48,950 nt of DNA from Lachnospiraceae bacterium (GTDB lineage Bacteria; Bacillota_A; Clostridia; Lachnospirales; Lachnospiraceae), in the NCBI GenBank assembly GCA_024684065.1, contig JAIKXO010000081.1, positions 1 through 48,950 on the forward strand, read 5' to 3'. The notes below the pieces were generated by a model. That model saw only the letters and a list, made by a program, of their open reading frames with translations, searched no databases and had not been told where the DNA came from. Each line of letters starts with the position of its first letter. Positions within the stretch are counted from its first letter, which is position 1. A program made the translations under genes and the position numbers. This document shows positions 31,545 through 41,655 of the stretch, piece by piece.

Positions 31545-33821
31545 TCATCCTTTTAACGCCCGGTTGAGATCCTCAACCAGCTTTTTGATATCGGCATTTG
31601 TGATGTCTCCAAAGCTTCTCATTCCCCTGAGAGGCATATAGCCCATCATTGCATTGGACATTTCCTCGTTTATGGCTTCCGCGGCCGCTTCGGTTTCCTC
31701 GGGTTTCCCTTCGTCAAAAACCTTCATAATATATGGCTTGATCTTTTCTTCAATGATTGCGGAAAGCTCGGGAACGTTCATTAGCTCGCCAAAGGTTGTC
31801 GTGCTTTTTACCTCGAAGGGGAGCTTTTTTGTTGCCTCAAGCCTGATAGTATCTGAAACGGCGATATCCGCGCTGGAGGAGCCGACCAGGATCTCGTATT
31901 CACCGCCCGGTGCAAACCAGTCGTTTATCTCGGTACTGTAGTAGGCAAATGAGCGGTAGTCAAGCTCCATTAAGAGTGTCTTCTTTTCACCGGGTATAAG
32001 CTCTGTTTTGGCAAAGCCTTTAAGCTCCTTTACCGGTCTGACCTCCGTACCCGTGTGATCAGCTACATAGAGCTGGACAACCGCCTTGCCGGCCACTTTC
32101 CCTGTATTTTCGACATCCACATAAACACGGACCGGATCGGTTGCTTTATTACCGTCCCTTTCGATCTTAAGATTATCTATCTTAAAGCTCGTATAGGAAA
32201 GACCGTGCCCGAACGGGAAGAGAACCTCCATATCCTTCATTTCGTAATAACGATATCCTGTGAATATCCCTTCCCCGTAAAATACCTTTCCCCTTTTTCC
32301 GGGGAAATACAGATAAGACGGATTGTCAGAAAGCTTTTTGGGGAAGGTCTCTGCAAGATGACCGCTGGGATTTGCTTCCCCGAACAGGATCCTTGAAAGA
32401 GCGATACCTACTGCCTCTCCGCCCAGATATGCTTCCAGGATGCCCTTTACCTTATCGATCCAGGGCATCTCGACAGGAGACCCGTTATGCAGAACGACCA
32501 CCACGTCGGTATTTACGGAAGCGATCTGTTCGATCAGCTTATCCTGACAGGCGGGCAGCCTCATATGTTTCCTGTCATAACCCTCTGATTCAAAAATATC
32601 CGGAAGTCCCGCGAAAATAACAACTTTGTCAGCTTCTTTCGCAGCCTTTAAGGCTTCATTGAAAAGGGCTTCATCCTCCCTGTCCTCATCGGCAGGGAAT
32701 CCCTCCGCATAGATGATATCCGCTTTGTTTTCAGACTCTTGCAGCACGTTGCTTATCTTATAGCTGTTGATATGGGAGCTGCCGCCGCCCTGGAAGCGGG
32801 GCTTTTTCGCAAATCCGCCGATAAAGGCGATCTTACCGTTCTTTTGAAGCGGAAGGATTTCATCCTCATTCTTCAGGAGGACCATGCATTGTTCCGCGAT
32901 CTTAGCCGACTTTTCATGATCCGCCTCCCTGTCAAAGGTTCCTCCTGTTTTATTGTCGAGATATTTATAAACTATATTAAGGATCCTCTCTACACACAGA
33001 TCGAGCTTCTCCTCGGGGAGACGTCCGTTTTTTACGGCTTCGACGATCAGCTTATCATTATCTCCGCCGGAAGCGGGCATCTCCAGATCGAGGCCTGCTA
33101 TAACTCCCTCGACCCTGTCATTGACGGCTCCCCAGTCGCTTACGACATATCCCTTAAAGCCCCATTCATCCCTGAGTACTTTATTTAAAAGCCAGTCATT
33201 TTCAGAAGCGAAAACACCGTTTATCCGGTTGTAGGAGCACATTACGGTCCAGGGATCAGCCTCCTTCACGGCCTTTTCAAAGGCAGGGAAATATATTTCC
33301 CGCATCGTTCTTTCATCGGCTTCAGAGGATCCGCTCATCCTTTCATGCTCCTGGTTATTTAAGGCAAAGTGTTTGATCGATACGCCTACGTTCTTTGACT
33401 GGACGCCTTTGATATAGCTTGCGGCCATCTCGCCGGCAAGGTAGGGATCCTCCGAAAGATATTCGAAATTCCTTCCGCAGAGGGGAGAGCGCTTGATATT
33501 GACGGCAGGACCCAGGACGACCGAAAGATCCTCCGCCTGGCATTCCTGTCCGATAGTCTCGCCCATTTCCCTGATCAGATCGCGGTCAAAGGAGCTTGCG
33601 GTCGTACAGCCTGCGGGAAAGCATACTGCTACGATACTGTCGTTTATTCCCAGATGATCGCTTTCCTGATCCTGTTTGCGCAGTCCGTGAGGTCCGTCGC
33701 TTACCATGACCTCGGGGATCCCGAGCCTCTCGACGCCCTTCAGGTGCCAGAAATCCTTTCCGGAACACATTCCGGCCTTCTCTTCAAGGGTCATTTCACT
33801 TACAAGTTTCTTTATATCCAT
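31545..33821 (-). CDS. Glycoside hydrolase family 3 beta-glucosidase (BglB-like)
   Basis: This 758-residue cytoplasmic GH3 enzyme has the N-terminal EKAGMCSGKDFWHLKGVERL and VMVSDGPHGLRK blocks of the BglB group, KRSPLCGRNFEYLSEDPYL, SIKHFALNNQEHERM, and nucleophile Asp229 in VVSDWGAVNDR. The sandwich domain and a fibronectin III-like domain follow. No PA14 insert or signal peptide is seen. The ATG at 33821 is chosen because GGAGAAAAA precedes it; a start at 33860 would lie inside the repeat element. It is the last gene of the GH5/opp-like cluster and probably cuts the imported oligosaccharide. It is clearly a different GH3 subgroup from the one at 26328. Confidence 0.93.
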   Translation of the reverse strand: MDIKKLVSEMTLEEKAGMCSGKDFWHLKGVERLGIPEVMVSDGPHGLRKQDQESDHLGINDSIVAVCFPAGCTTASSFDRDLIREMGETIGQECQAEDLSVVLGPAVNIKRSPLCGRNFEYLSEDPYLAGEMAASYIKGVQSKNVGVSIKHFALNNQEHERMSGSSEADERTMREIYFPAFEKAVKEADPWTVMCSYNRINGVFASENDWLLNKVLRDEWGFKGYVVSDWGAVNDRVEGVIAGLDLEMPASGGDNDKLIVEAVKNGRLPEEKLDLCVERILNIVYKYLDNKTGGTFDREADHEKSAKIAEQCMVLLKNEDEILPLQKNGKIAFIGGFAKKPRFQGGGSSHINSYKISNVLQESENKADIIYAEGFPADEDREDEALFNEALKAAKEADKVVIFAGLPDIFESEGYDRKHMRLPACQDKLIEQIASVNTDVVVVLHNGSPVEMPWIDKVKGILEAYLGGEAVGIALSRILFGEANPSGHLAETFPKKLSDNPSYLYFPGKRGKVFYGEGIFTGYRYYEMKDMEVLFPFGHGLSYTSFKIDNLKIERDGNKATDPVRVYVDVENTGKVAGKAVVQLYVADHTGTEVRPVKELKGFAKTELIPGEKKTLLMELDYRSFAYYSTEINDWFAPGGEYEILVGSSSADIAVSDTIRLEATKKLPFEVKSTTTFGELMNVPELSAIIEEKIKPYIMKVFDEGKPEETEAAAEAINEEMSNAMMGYMPLRGMRSFGDITNADIKKLVEDLNRALKG

Positions 33822-33839
33822 TTTTTCTCCTTTCAGAAT

Positions 33840-33953
33840 CCGCGCCGATTTGCGAAGCAAATAGTGCGCTTAGGCACGAACTTCAGTTCGTGCCGAATAA
33901 ATTCGGCATTTGCTTTAGCAAATGTCGAATAAGTCCGATCCTTGATCGGATCA
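33840..33953 (-). repeat. Four-hairpin element, full copy M on the minus strand
   Basis: All four hairpins are present, read H1 to H4 on the minus strand, between the ATPase and the GH3 gene. H4 ends 18 bases before the GH3 ATG. The arms carry paired and unpaired changes (ATAGTGCGC in place of the usual arm). Confidence 0.93.
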
Positions 33954-33973
33954 TTACCTTACGAAACAGCGCC

Positions 33974-34840
33974 CTAATTTCTGGCAACCGTATCCAGATC
34001 CCATTTCTCATAGATTTTCGGAACATCGCTTATAAGGCGTTTTGTATAATCAGCCTTTGGATTTATGATGACGGTTTCCGCAGGGCCTGATTCAACAAAC
34101 CTGCCATGCTCCATGATATAGACCTTGTCCGAAATATAATAGGCTAACCCTATATCATGCGTGATAAAGATAACTGTCATATTGACCTCGTCGCGAAGCT
34201 TTAAAAGCATGTCAAGTATAGTCGCACGTGAGCAGGCGTCTATCATTGACGTAGGTTCGTCGGCCATCAGGATCTTCGGTTTAAGAAGAAAGATCCTTGC
34301 TATCATGAGCCTCTGCATCTGTCCGCCGGAAAGTTCAAAAGGGTATTTGTTTGTAAGCTCCGAATACTTCAGATTTACGAAGCTGCATGCTTCGGTCTTT
34401 AACCTTACCTTTTCTTCTTTTGGAGCTTTCTTAAAGCCTCGCATATTAAGACAGTCATCAAGTACGGCATCGATCTTGTAGAACATGTTATACGAAGCGA
34501 AGGGATCCTGAAAGATAGGCTGGATATTTTTCCAGTATTCCTTGCGCTTTGCCCCCGAGCTTATATCTCTTTTTCTGCCCTGGAACTCGATCTCACCCTC
34601 AGTAACGCTTATAAGGCCAAGGAGCATTTTTGAAAGAGTTGTCTTGCCGCTTCCGGATTCGCCGACGATGGATACGAATTCCCCTTCGTTAAAATCGAAA
34701 TCAACATGGTCAACCGCTGTCATGGCTTTGCTGCCTACGCCGAAGACCTTTGTGACGCCGCGACCGGAAAGACATGGTTTTACGTTTTTATTCTGATCAG
34801 TCGAATTCTGTTTCAAATCCTGGTTCTGCTCCATTCTCAT
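33974..34840 (-). CDS. Oligopeptide/oligosaccharide-type ABC ATPase, OppF/DppF-like
   Basis: The second ATPase of the importer has 288 residues. Walker A is GESGSGKTT, the Q-loop [12 protein letters not shown], the signature ELSGGQMQR, Walker [13 protein letters not shown] and the switch His in [10 protein letters not shown]. It lacks the Cys-rich C-terminal extension seen in its partner. The ATG at 34840 follows AAGGGAGG and lies 44 bases inside the preceding ATPase gene. In the cluster it works with the permeases at 35854 and 37119 and the binding protein at 38258. Confidence 0.93.
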   Translation of the reverse strand: MRMEQNQDLKQNSTDQNKNVKPCLSGRGVTKVFGVGSKAMTAVDHVDFDFNEGEFVSIVGESGSGKTTLSKMLLGLISVTEGEIEFQGRKRDISSGAKRKEYWKNIQPIFQDPFASYNMFYKIDAVLDDCLNMRGFKKAPKEEKVRLKTEACSFVNLKYSELTNKYPFELSGGQMQRLMIARIFLLKPKILMADEPTSMIDACSRATILDMLLKLRDEVNMTVIFITHDIGLAYYISDKVYIMEHGRFVESGPAETVIINPKADYTKRLISDVPKIYEKWDLDTVARN

Positions 34841-35834
34841 ATACCTCCCTTATTTTTCTCACGGACATCAGACAGCGGTATGTCCTGCCTTCATCAAATG
34901 CCTTCATATCCGGTGCCATTGCCGAGCAGGTGGGTGTAGCGTATTTGCATCTCTCGGCAAAGCGGCATCCCTTCGGAGGCTTCTTCAGATTGGGCGGTGT
35001 GCCCGGAATAGCCGTCAGCTTATGATCCCTTACTCCCGATTCGGGAACTATGATGGATCCCATCAGGCCCTTTGAATAGGGGTGGACAGGGTCAAAGACC
35101 ATCTCCTTTGCAGTACCTCTTTCAACGATCTGTCCGGCATACATTACCATGATGTCGTCTGTAACATTATACAGAAGAGGAAGCTCGTGGGTGATAAAGA
35201 TCATGGATTTGATATATCCTTTCTCCATCAGTTCCCGCATCATCCTGATTACCATCTTCTGTGAGGTGACGTCCAGGGCGGAAGAGGGCTCATCTGCTAT
35301 AAGGACCTTAGGAGAGAGGATAGTGGAGATCGCGATTACCGTTCTCTGCTTCATTCCGCCGGAAAGTTCCACCGCATGCTTATCAAGAACCTCTGCCGGA
35401 AGTCCGAGATCCGCGAAGCGCTCCCTTGCCATATCGAAAACCTCTTTTTTGGACATCTTGATCCCGTGGGCCTTCATGACATCCTCTATGAAGCGTATTA
35501 TCTTCATGGTCGGGTTCAGGGCGTTCATAGCCGCCTGAGGAATATATGCGACCTCATTTCCCAGAATCTTTTTTCTCACGTCGTTCGGCTTCATCGCGGA
35601 GATCTTGACTCCGTCGATGATGATATCGCCGCTTATATAATGAAGGGGCGCGAAATAGTAGCCTATAAGGCTCAGTGCAAGCGTCGATTTTCCGCAGCCC
35701 GATTCCCCTGCTATCCCTAAGGATTTGCCTTCCTCGATCGTAAGAGAAACATCATCCACGGCATAAACATCTTCATGAAACCTGGTTACGTATTTTGTCT
35801 TTAAATGATTTACCTCAAGAATTACTTTTCCCAT
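34797..35834 (-). CDS. Oligopeptide/oligosaccharide-type ABC ATPase, OppD/DppD-like
   Basis: The first ATPase of the importer has 345 residues. Walker A is GESGCGKST, the Q-loop [13 protein letters not shown], the signature ELSGGMKQR, Walker [13 protein letters not shown] and the switch His in [10 protein letters not shown]. The C-terminal oligo_HPY region has four cysteines ([18 protein letters not shown]), which hold an iron-sulphur cluster in some relatives. Opp-type systems carry peptides, but many clostridial and Thermotoga members carry beta-oligosaccharides. The flanking GH5 and GH3 genes favour sugars here. Confidence 0.94.
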   Translation of the reverse strand: MGKVILEVNHLKTKYVTRFHEDVYAVDDVSLTIEEGKSLGIAGESGCGKSTLALSLIGYYFAPLHYISGDIIIDGVKISAMKPNDVRKKILGNEVAYIPQAAMNALNPTMKIIRFIEDVMKAHGIKMSKKEVFDMARERFADLGLPAEVLDKHAVELSGGMKQRTVIAISTILSPKVLIADEPSSALDVTSQKMVIRMMRELMEKGYIKSMIFITHELPLLYNVTDDIMVMYAGQIVERGTAKEMVFDPVHPYSKGLMGSIIVPESGVRDHKLTAIPGTPPNLKKPPKGCRFAERCKYATPTCSAMAPDMKAFDEGRTYRCLMSVRKIREVYENGAEPGFETEFD

Positions 35835-35853
35835 ATCTGCTTCATCCTCCCTG

Positions 35854-37104
35854 TTAATCTCTAAGCTGCGGATTGAACACCTGATCCAGTCCCGTATTCA
35901 TAAGGTTCATCGAGAAGGAGATCAGGGCTATCATGATAACAACGGGGAAATACGCCCACCAGCTTCCGTTAAGATGTGCCGCATACTGCATTGCCCAGTT
36001 CATCATAAGACCAAGGGTTGCGGTCTTAGTGGTAGCGGGTCCCAGACCTATCATGGAAAGCTGTGCTTCGGCAAGGATCCCTGAGGATATCTGAAGGATC
36101 ATGGCCATTACAACATAGGATGCGATATAGGGAAGGATATCGGTAAAAATAATCCTTGCCATACTGTGCCCTGAGAGCTTTGACAGGTTTACATGATCCC
36201 TGTTCCTCAGGGAAACGACCTGAGCTCTGACGGATCTGGTGGTCCAGGGCCAGGAGGTCAGTCCAATGATGATAGCAACCATCATTACACCTCTTGCAGA
36301 GGTTCCAACGCTGTAAGAGATCAGTATAAGGATTATGAAGGAAGGGATGACAGTGAAAAGGTTCGTGAGAAACATTATCAGGTTGTCACAAAGTCCTCCG
36401 ACATAACCGGCCAGGAGCCCGAAGATGAGCCCGATGGCAGTGGCGATAAGACCGGCTACAAGGCCGATCCTCAATGAAACCTTTGTCGCCGCAACGAGCT
36501 CTGTCAGAACATCTCTTCCGAAATTATCGGTGCCCAGGATAAAGGTCCTTTTATTTACCATATCCTTTGTGTTTACAAAGCTTGTGCCTTTGATCTTCTT
36601 ACTCTCGGAAAGTTCTCCGGTCTCGGGATCTTCCTCGGCTATGATGACGTCCGAGCTGTTTAATGCGCTTTCGATTTCTGAATCCAGCCTTCTGTAGGAT
36701 TTTCTCTTTGCTGAGGTAAGCCCCTTTGCCTTGATCTCGGGATCGTATTTTTCCTGCCAGAGCTCTGCCATGAGTTCGATATTTTCGGTATCGATCTGAT
36801 CCTCGGGAACATCGGCATATTTAACGAGATATTCCTTCATTTTCTCAGTCTCGTCAGATCCGATGGCAAGGGCAAGCTTTCCTTCTGAAGCATCTATGTT
36901 CATTGTGTAGCCGTCCTCAAGCGCAGCCTCCTGCTGGGATATATAGGTGCCGGGCTTATAGAAGTTTCCGCTTCCAACCATTTCAAGAGGATCATAGGTT
37001 ATTATCAGAGGATATATGATGCACAAAAGCAGGATGAAAATGAAAATATAAAAGCCTACAAGAAATTTTCCGGAATGGAAGACCTGTTTGATCGTATTCT
37101 TCAT
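35854..37104 (-). CDS. ABC importer permease, OppC/DppC-like, with a large external insertion
   Basis: This membrane subunit of 416 residues compares with about 300 for usual OppC proteins. After the first helix (about 15-38) comes a hydrophilic stretch of about 140 residues (rich in Glu/Lys/Asp) before the conserved [15 protein letters not shown] block near residue 190, which normally lies near residue 75. The remaining helices and the coupling loop ([19 protein letters not shown]) are normal. The extra domain should face outside and may contact the binding protein. GGAAGGAGGAAG supports the ATG. It pairs with the permease encoded just upstream. Confidence 0.92.
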   Translation of the reverse strand: MKNTIKQVFHSGKFLVGFYIFIFILLLCIIYPLIITYDPLEMVGSGNFYKPGTYISQQEAALEDGYTMNIDASEGKLALAIGSDETEKMKEYLVKYADVPEDQIDTENIELMAELWQEKYDPEIKAKGLTSAKRKSYRRLDSEIESALNSSDVIIAEEDPETGELSESKKIKGTSFVNTKDMVNKRTFILGTDNFGRDVLTELVAATKVSLRIGLVAGLIATAIGLIFGLLAGYVGGLCDNLIMFLTNLFTVIPSFIILILISYSVGTSARGVMMVAIIIGLTSWPWTTRSVRAQVVSLRNRDHVNLSKLSGHSMARIIFTDILPYIASYVVMAMILQISSGILAEAQLSMIGLGPATTKTATLGLMMNWAMQYAAHLNGSWWAYFPVVIMIALISFSMNLMNTGLDQVFNPQLRD

Positions 37105-37118
37105 TTGCTTCCTCCTTC

Positions 37119-38123
37119 CTAATCCTGCTGATTTGCCTTGACACGGGGATCGATCACGCCATAGAGGAGCTCAACAACAAGGTTTGCTATAAGCACCATG
37201 ATAGTGATGATCAGGGTCGAGGCTGAAAGCAGCGGGTAATCCTGCCCTGTAACGGCTGTGAGCAGGGTGGTTCCAAGTCCGGGATAGCTGAAGATGATCT
37301 CTGCTACAAGAGCACCGCCTATCATCGTGCCCAGGGAAAGGGCAAGTCCGGTGATCTGGGGGAGCATTGCATTACGGAATACGTAGCCCACTATGGTCCT
37401 GTCCTTAATGCCCAGAAAACGGGAGTATTTTACATAATCCGCGTTCAGCTCGTAGATAGACATCGAACGCATTCCGACAGCCTGGCCGCCGATGGTAATA
37501 AGAACAATGGACCAGAACGGGAGCTGGTAATGTTCTATTACTGACTTGACGAAGGTCCAGCTGAAATTCGGTATAAGGTCGTAGCCGTAACCTCCGCTGG
37601 CCGGCGCTACACCGAGCTTGATCGCGAATACAAAAAGCAGTATTGTTGCCATTCCGAAGGCAGGTATATTGCTGATGAACAAGAATGCGGGAAGGATCGC
37701 CTTATCGAAAACACCGCGGATATAGGCGGCTATAGCTCCGAGGATATTTCCCAAAAGCCATCCGACGATAATTGCCGGCAGCTGAAGCGCGATCGTCCAC
37801 CAGACCGCGGAATTAATGATATCAGAAACAGGGCGGGGATACTGGCTGAAGGAAACACCGAAATCCCCCTTTAAAACGTTGCCGAGCCACATAAAAAACT
37901 GCTGATACATCGGCTTGTCTATCCCGAATTTTTCCACATAATCATTGATTACCCTCTGGATAGCTGTGGAATCCGTCATGCCTCCGACAGCTTTTGCCGC
38001 CAGGGCGGAAACAGGATCCCCCGGCATCATCCGCGGCAGGACAAAATTCAGGATAACTGCGAAAATGAAAGTCAGCAGATACCAAAGAAGCTTTTGCCCG
38101 TAATACTTCTTATAGCCTTTCAA
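37119..38123 (-). CDS. ABC importer permease, OppB/DppB-like
   Basis: This membrane subunit of 334 residues has six helices. The N-terminal [16 protein letters not shown] block and the coupling loop [25 protein letters not shown] are typical of OppB. A TTG start at 38123 is used, with GGGGGTG eight bases upstream. The binding protein gene lies upstream, separated by a strong hairpin; the OppC-like gene follows 14 bases after its stop. Confidence 0.93.
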   Translation of the reverse strand: MKGYKKYYGQKLLWYLLTFIFAVILNFVLPRMMPGDPVSALAAKAVGGMTDSTAIQRVINDYVEKFGIDKPMYQQFFMWLGNVLKGDFGVSFSQYPRPVSDIINSAVWWTIALQLPAIIVGWLLGNILGAIAAYIRGVFDKAILPAFLFISNIPAFGMATILLFVFAIKLGVAPASGGYGYDLIPNFSWTFVKSVIEHYQLPFWSIVLITIGGQAVGMRSMSIYELNADYVKYSRFLGIKDRTIVGYVFRNAMLPQITGLALSLGTMIGGALVAEIIFSYPGLGTTLLTAVTGQDYPLLSASTLIITIMVLIANLVVELLYGVIDPRVKANQQD

Positions 38124-38142
38124 GAATGGTCACCCCCTTTAT

Positions 38143-38178
38143 TAAAATAAGGGCTGCCGGCAAATGTCGGCAGCCCTT
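38143..38178 (-). terminator. Hairpin between binding protein and permease genes
   Basis: On the minus strand, AAGGGCTGCCG (38178-38168) pairs perfectly with CGGCAGCCCTT (38159-38149), followed by ATTTTAATAAAG. This partial terminator probably gives more binding protein than permease, a common arrangement in importer operons. Confidence 0.8.
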
Positions 38179-38257
38179 GAATACTTCAAGCGTTCCTACA
38201 CGGTACTTTGTGTATATTAAGGAACAACCCGTTATAAAGCTTTAAAAACCGCCTCGT

Positions 38258-40180
38258 TTATTCAGCAAGTTCCAGCTCATAAAGGGCAGCGATGCCATAT
38301 CCGTCTGTGCACATAAGAGGAGGAATGTTATTTCCGGCATCAGCAGCAGGGAAGTTGGTCCATACGGACTCATTTACTGCGAAGAACTGCTCAGGACGAT
38401 ACATTAAAGCAGCTGAAGGAACTTCGTCAAGCCACAGCTTGGAAAGCTCTGTATAGTATTCCTTAAGCTTTGCTTCATCTGTCTCAAGAGGAATAGCCTC
38501 TAAGATTTCCTCAGCATCATCATTCATGTAATGACCGAAGTTTCCGCTCCAGTTGGAAGCGATCTTAGCATACTCTTCGGAGAAGTAGAACATAGCCTTT
38601 GAATAAGGGCTCATCGGGCCTGCGCCGGGGCATGACCACATAATGATATCAAAGTTGCAGGTAGTCATATCATCATAGAAAGAGTTGGCCTCAGGGAAAT
38701 AGGTGCTGATGTCGATACCGATCTCCTTGCCGGCAGCGGCTACGATTTCCATTGAAGCGTTCCAGTCTGTCCATCCTGTCGGGCACTCAGCCTTGAAGGA
38801 AAGATTTTCACCATCATACTCTCTGATCCCGTCTCCGTCAGAATCAACGATACCGGCATCGTCAAGAAGCTTGTTTGCTCCATCGATATCGGCGTTCTTC
38901 CACTGAAGATCCTTGAGGGCATCAAAATCAACATATGCACGGTCAGCATCCGAAGGACCTGCGATACTTCTGGGCAGCTCGTCAAAGGTCTGGGACTGTC
39001 CGGACATAGCTGAAGCTATGATCTGCTCGTAATCGGTAGCCATTGCGATAGCCTTACGAACTTCCTTCTGGTCAAGGCCGGGCTTCTCGCAGTTAAAGAA
39101 CATGGAAGGCATAACAGCGGTCATACCGTAAGGAGCCTCATCAAACCATGTGGAGATGGGAAGATCCTCATCGAGCCAGAGCTTCTGGACATCGGTGATG
39201 AACTGCTGGCAGACATCAACCTCACCCTGCTGAAGGGCAACCTGGCCTGCTGCATTATCCTTGTAGATCGTATGAGCGATATACTTGGGAACCGGAAGCT
39301 TGCCCCACATGGAGTCAGCCTGTCCCCAGTAATTATCGTCGCGGATAAAGATAACCTTCTGGTCGTTGTCCATGTAAGGAAGATAAGGACCGGAAGCGAT
39401 CAGATCGTCCATGGGATCCTGCTTGATCTTGTCGGCATCTCCGCCGTTCCTTTCTTCAACCGCCTCAAGGTAAGCCTTGGGCATTACATAGATGTTTGTA
39501 AGATAAGCAACGACCTTAAGAGGGTTAACAGCCTTGCCGTCCTCGAGCTTTGCGGCGATCTCAACCGTCTCATCATCCTTTGCGGTGATGCTGTCGATGT
39601 AAGCCGCATAATCCGAACCGAAGGAAGACTCATACTTTACATGGGTATCAAAGGTATAAGCCATATCCTCAGCCGTAACAGGCGTTCCGTCGCTCCAGTG
39701 AGCATCGGGGTTCATCTTTACGGTAAGAACTGTCTGGTCATCATCCCAGGAATAATCCGTTGCTAACAGACCGTAAAGCTTTCCGTCCATGGAATTGTAC
39801 ATGAAAGGAGTTTCCCAGATAAGGGTACGGGCGGTATCTTTCTGTGTCTGGCCCATTGCATTGTTAGAGTTGGGGGACATAGGGTTCCAGTCATTGATGG
39901 TTCCCCACTGCTGGCCTGCGAAATACAGGGTCTCTTCTCTAGGAGTAGAGCCTTCGTCAGCGGGAGCTTCTTCTTTCTCAGCTTCCTCTTCGGGCTCTTC
40001 GGCAACCTCTTCGGGCTCCTCAGCAACCTCTTCGGGCTCCTCAGCGGGGGCTTCAGCTTCGGTTACAGCCGGTTCAGCAGGCGCGGCAGGCTCTTCAGCT
40101 CCTCCGCAGCCGGCAAGCATCGCTGCGGACATTGAGCCCACACAGAGCAATGCTACAACTTTTCTGATAATTTCTTTCAT
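38258..40180 (-). CDS. Extracellular solute-binding lipoprotein, family 5 (OppA-like)
   Basis: This 640-residue binding protein of the Opp-type importer has a signal peptide with lipobox MLAGC (Cys25). A long Glu/Ala/Pro linker with repeated AEEPEEV units then holds the domain away from the membrane. The family-5 blocks WSDGTPVTAEDMAYTFD and KAIAMATDYEQI are present. Family-5 proteins bind peptides, nickel or oligosaccharides. Its place between a GH5 and the permeases suggests beta-glucan or mannan oligosaccharides, by inference. GGAGGTTTTTT precedes the ATG. The smooth codon use indicates high expression. Confidence 0.93.
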   Translation of the reverse strand: MKEIIRKVVALLCVGSMSAAMLAGCGGAEEPAAPAEPAVTEAEAPAEEPEEVAEEPEEVAEEPEEEAEKEEAPADEGSTPREETLYFAGQQWGTINDWNPMSPNSNNAMGQTQKDTARTLIWETPFMYNSMDGKLYGLLATDYSWDDDQTVLTVKMNPDAHWSDGTPVTAEDMAYTFDTHVKYESSFGSDYAAYIDSITAKDDETVEIAAKLEDGKAVNPLKVVAYLTNIYVMPKAYLEAVEERNGGDADKIKQDPMDDLIASGPYLPYMDNDQKVIFIRDDNYWGQADSMWGKLPVPKYIAHTIYKDNAAGQVALQQGEVDVCQQFITDVQKLWLDEDLPISTWFDEAPYGMTAVMPSMFFNCEKPGLDQKEVRKAIAMATDYEQIIASAMSGQSQTFDELPRSIAGPSDADRAYVDFDALKDLQWKNADIDGANKLLDDAGIVDSDGDGIREYDGENLSFKAECPTGWTDWNASMEIVAAAGKEIGIDISTYFPEANSFYDDMTTCNFDIIMWSCPGAGPMSPYSKAMFYFSEEYAKIASNWSGNFGHYMNDDAEEILEAIPLETDEAKLKEYYTELSKLWLDEVPSAALMYRPEQFFAVNESVWTNFPAADAGNNIPPLMCTDGYGIAALYELELAE

Positions 40181-40392
40181 TTAAAAAACCTCCATTTGTG
40201 AAAATAAAGTCTTCTTCTGTGAAGACCCATGAATATAAACATAATAAATCTATTTATCCGAATAATATATCAAAATATTCACATTTATTTATATATATCC
40301 ATATTTTTATATATTTTGTTCATTACTTCACCGCATTAGAGTGCAAAATTGTGCATATTTCTAAGTCTCACATCCGTATAAAGCTGTCCGGA
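40181..40392 (-). other. AT-rich gap between GH5 and the binding protein gene
   Basis: There is no gene here. The stretch 40240-40330 is very AT rich and probably holds a promoter for the binding protein, but no pair of boxes with good spacing stands out. GTCTTC (40209-40214) and GAAGAC (40221-40226) form a small hairpin in the leader, close to the GGAGG site. Confidence 0.4.
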
Positions 40393-41430
40393 TCATAATA
40401 TTTCGATAAACCGGTCCCTGATCTTTAAAAAGTCCGGATCCTCCATGCCGTAGTCCTTTTCCTTATAGTTCCATAATGCATGGCCGATCCCGTATTTCTT
40501 AAAGACATTGTGGATATCCTTAAGCCATCTTAAACGGTCTTCCGGAAAGGCTTTGTCGATAACGCCGTATTCGCCGCAGTACAGCGGAACATTATCATCC
40601 TCTGCTTTTTTGATAGCCGGGGCAAAGATATCCTCAAAAAAGCCCTCACCGATCTCCCGGATCCCCTCCGTATACACAGCGCCGCCAAGATCTACCGGCA
40701 GCTTTTCCCCTTCGCTTTGGTATTCCAGAAGAGTTTTCGGATATCCGATCCTGTAGTCAAGAGGCATCCCTTCCATCCAGTATGCGCCCTGATGGGTAAA
40801 TATCATGGGCTCGTAGCAGTGGAAATTGTAAACGATATTGTCGTCGAGCGGGATATCAAGAAGCGGTACGCTTGCCACGGCGTTGTAATCGACCCCGCCG
40901 GCAACGATATAGCTTTGAGGAGCGATACGCCTGATCATGGCAATATATCGGGAAAGGAGATCGTTCCATGCATCTTTAACCTCATAAAGCACGACTTCGT
41001 TTAACGGCTCGAAGGCAACCTGCTTTGGATATTCGCAGAACTCCTTTGCGAGCTGTTCCCAGAGCTTTAAGAACCGATCCTGCAGTTCCTTATCATAAAA
41101 GAATTTTCTGCGGTCCATGTCTTTCTTAAGAGGGTCAAAGGAATAGCCGAAACATTCATGCAGATCGATCAGCATATTGAGCCCGAAGGAAGCACACCAT
41201 TCCCTGCAGGACTTAAGATAACCGAATCCGCGCTCTATCCGTGCCCCGCTTTCATCCTCGAGGACGTTATAATCCACCGGGACCCTTACATGGTCAAATC
41301 CAAGGGCTGCGATAGCTTCAATATCTGCCTTTGTAATAAAACTTTCGAAATGTCCGGTGTCATATTCGGCAAACTGTGAGATCCAGCCGCCGAGATTGAC
41401 GCCTTTCTGAAAACCGTCAAACAGCTTCAT
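40393..41430 (-). CDS. Glycoside hydrolase family 5 (cellulase-like), cytoplasmic
   Basis: GH5 enzymes hydrolyse beta-1,4-glucans, mannans or related oligosaccharides with retention. The 345 residues show KGVNLGGWISQ at the start, the acid/base Glu145 in FEPLNEVV, and the nucleophile Glu287 in YCGEYGVI. HVRVPVDY and LIDLHEC are further family blocks, and YNFHCYEP holds a substrate-contacting His/Tyr. There is no signal peptide or binding module, so it should act on imported oligosaccharides. The ATG at 41430 has GGAGGAATT just upstream; the frame continues upstream only into the repeat element. It is the first gene of the cluster GH5, binding protein, permeases, ATPases, GH3. Confidence 0.93.
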   Translation of the reverse strand: MKLFDGFQKGVNLGGWISQFAEYDTGHFESFITKADIEAIAALGFDHVRVPVDYNVLEDESGARIERGFGYLKSCREWCASFGLNMLIDLHECFGYSFDPLKKDMDRRKFFYDKELQDRFLKLWEQLAKEFCEYPKQVAFEPLNEVVLYEVKDAWNDLLSRYIAMIRRIAPQSYIVAGGVDYNAVASVPLLDIPLDDNIVYNFHCYEPMIFTHQGAYWMEGMPLDYRIGYPKTLLEYQSEGEKLPVDLGGAVYTEGIREIGEGFFEDIFAPAIKKAEDDNVPLYCGEYGVIDKAFPEDRLRWLKDIHNVFKKYGIGHALWNYKEKDYGMEDPDFLKIRDRFIEIL

Positions 41431-41504
41431 CTTAATTCCTCCTGAAAATAATAATTCTCCCCCGAACAGAATACTAGAATACCGGGCCGATGTCCATACA
41501 TTAC

Positions 41505-41620
41505 TGCACCGATTTGCGAAGCAGATCGTGTGCTTTGGCACGAACTTCAGTATGTGCCGGATAAATCCGGTATTTACTATAGCAAATGCCTGATAAGTCC
41601 GGTCTGTCTATCAGACCGGT
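41505..41620 (-). repeat. Four-hairpin element, diverged full copy N on the minus strand
   Basis: Read on the minus strand, H1 (GGTCTG/CAGACC), H2, H3 and H4 all remain recognisable, but with more substitutions than other copies. H4 ends about 75 bases before the GH5 ATG. It stands between the divergent acetyltransferase and GH5 genes. Confidence 0.88.
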
Positions 41621-41655
41621 TCAGGGTCAAAATCAGTTGCGATATTCGGGAGTTT

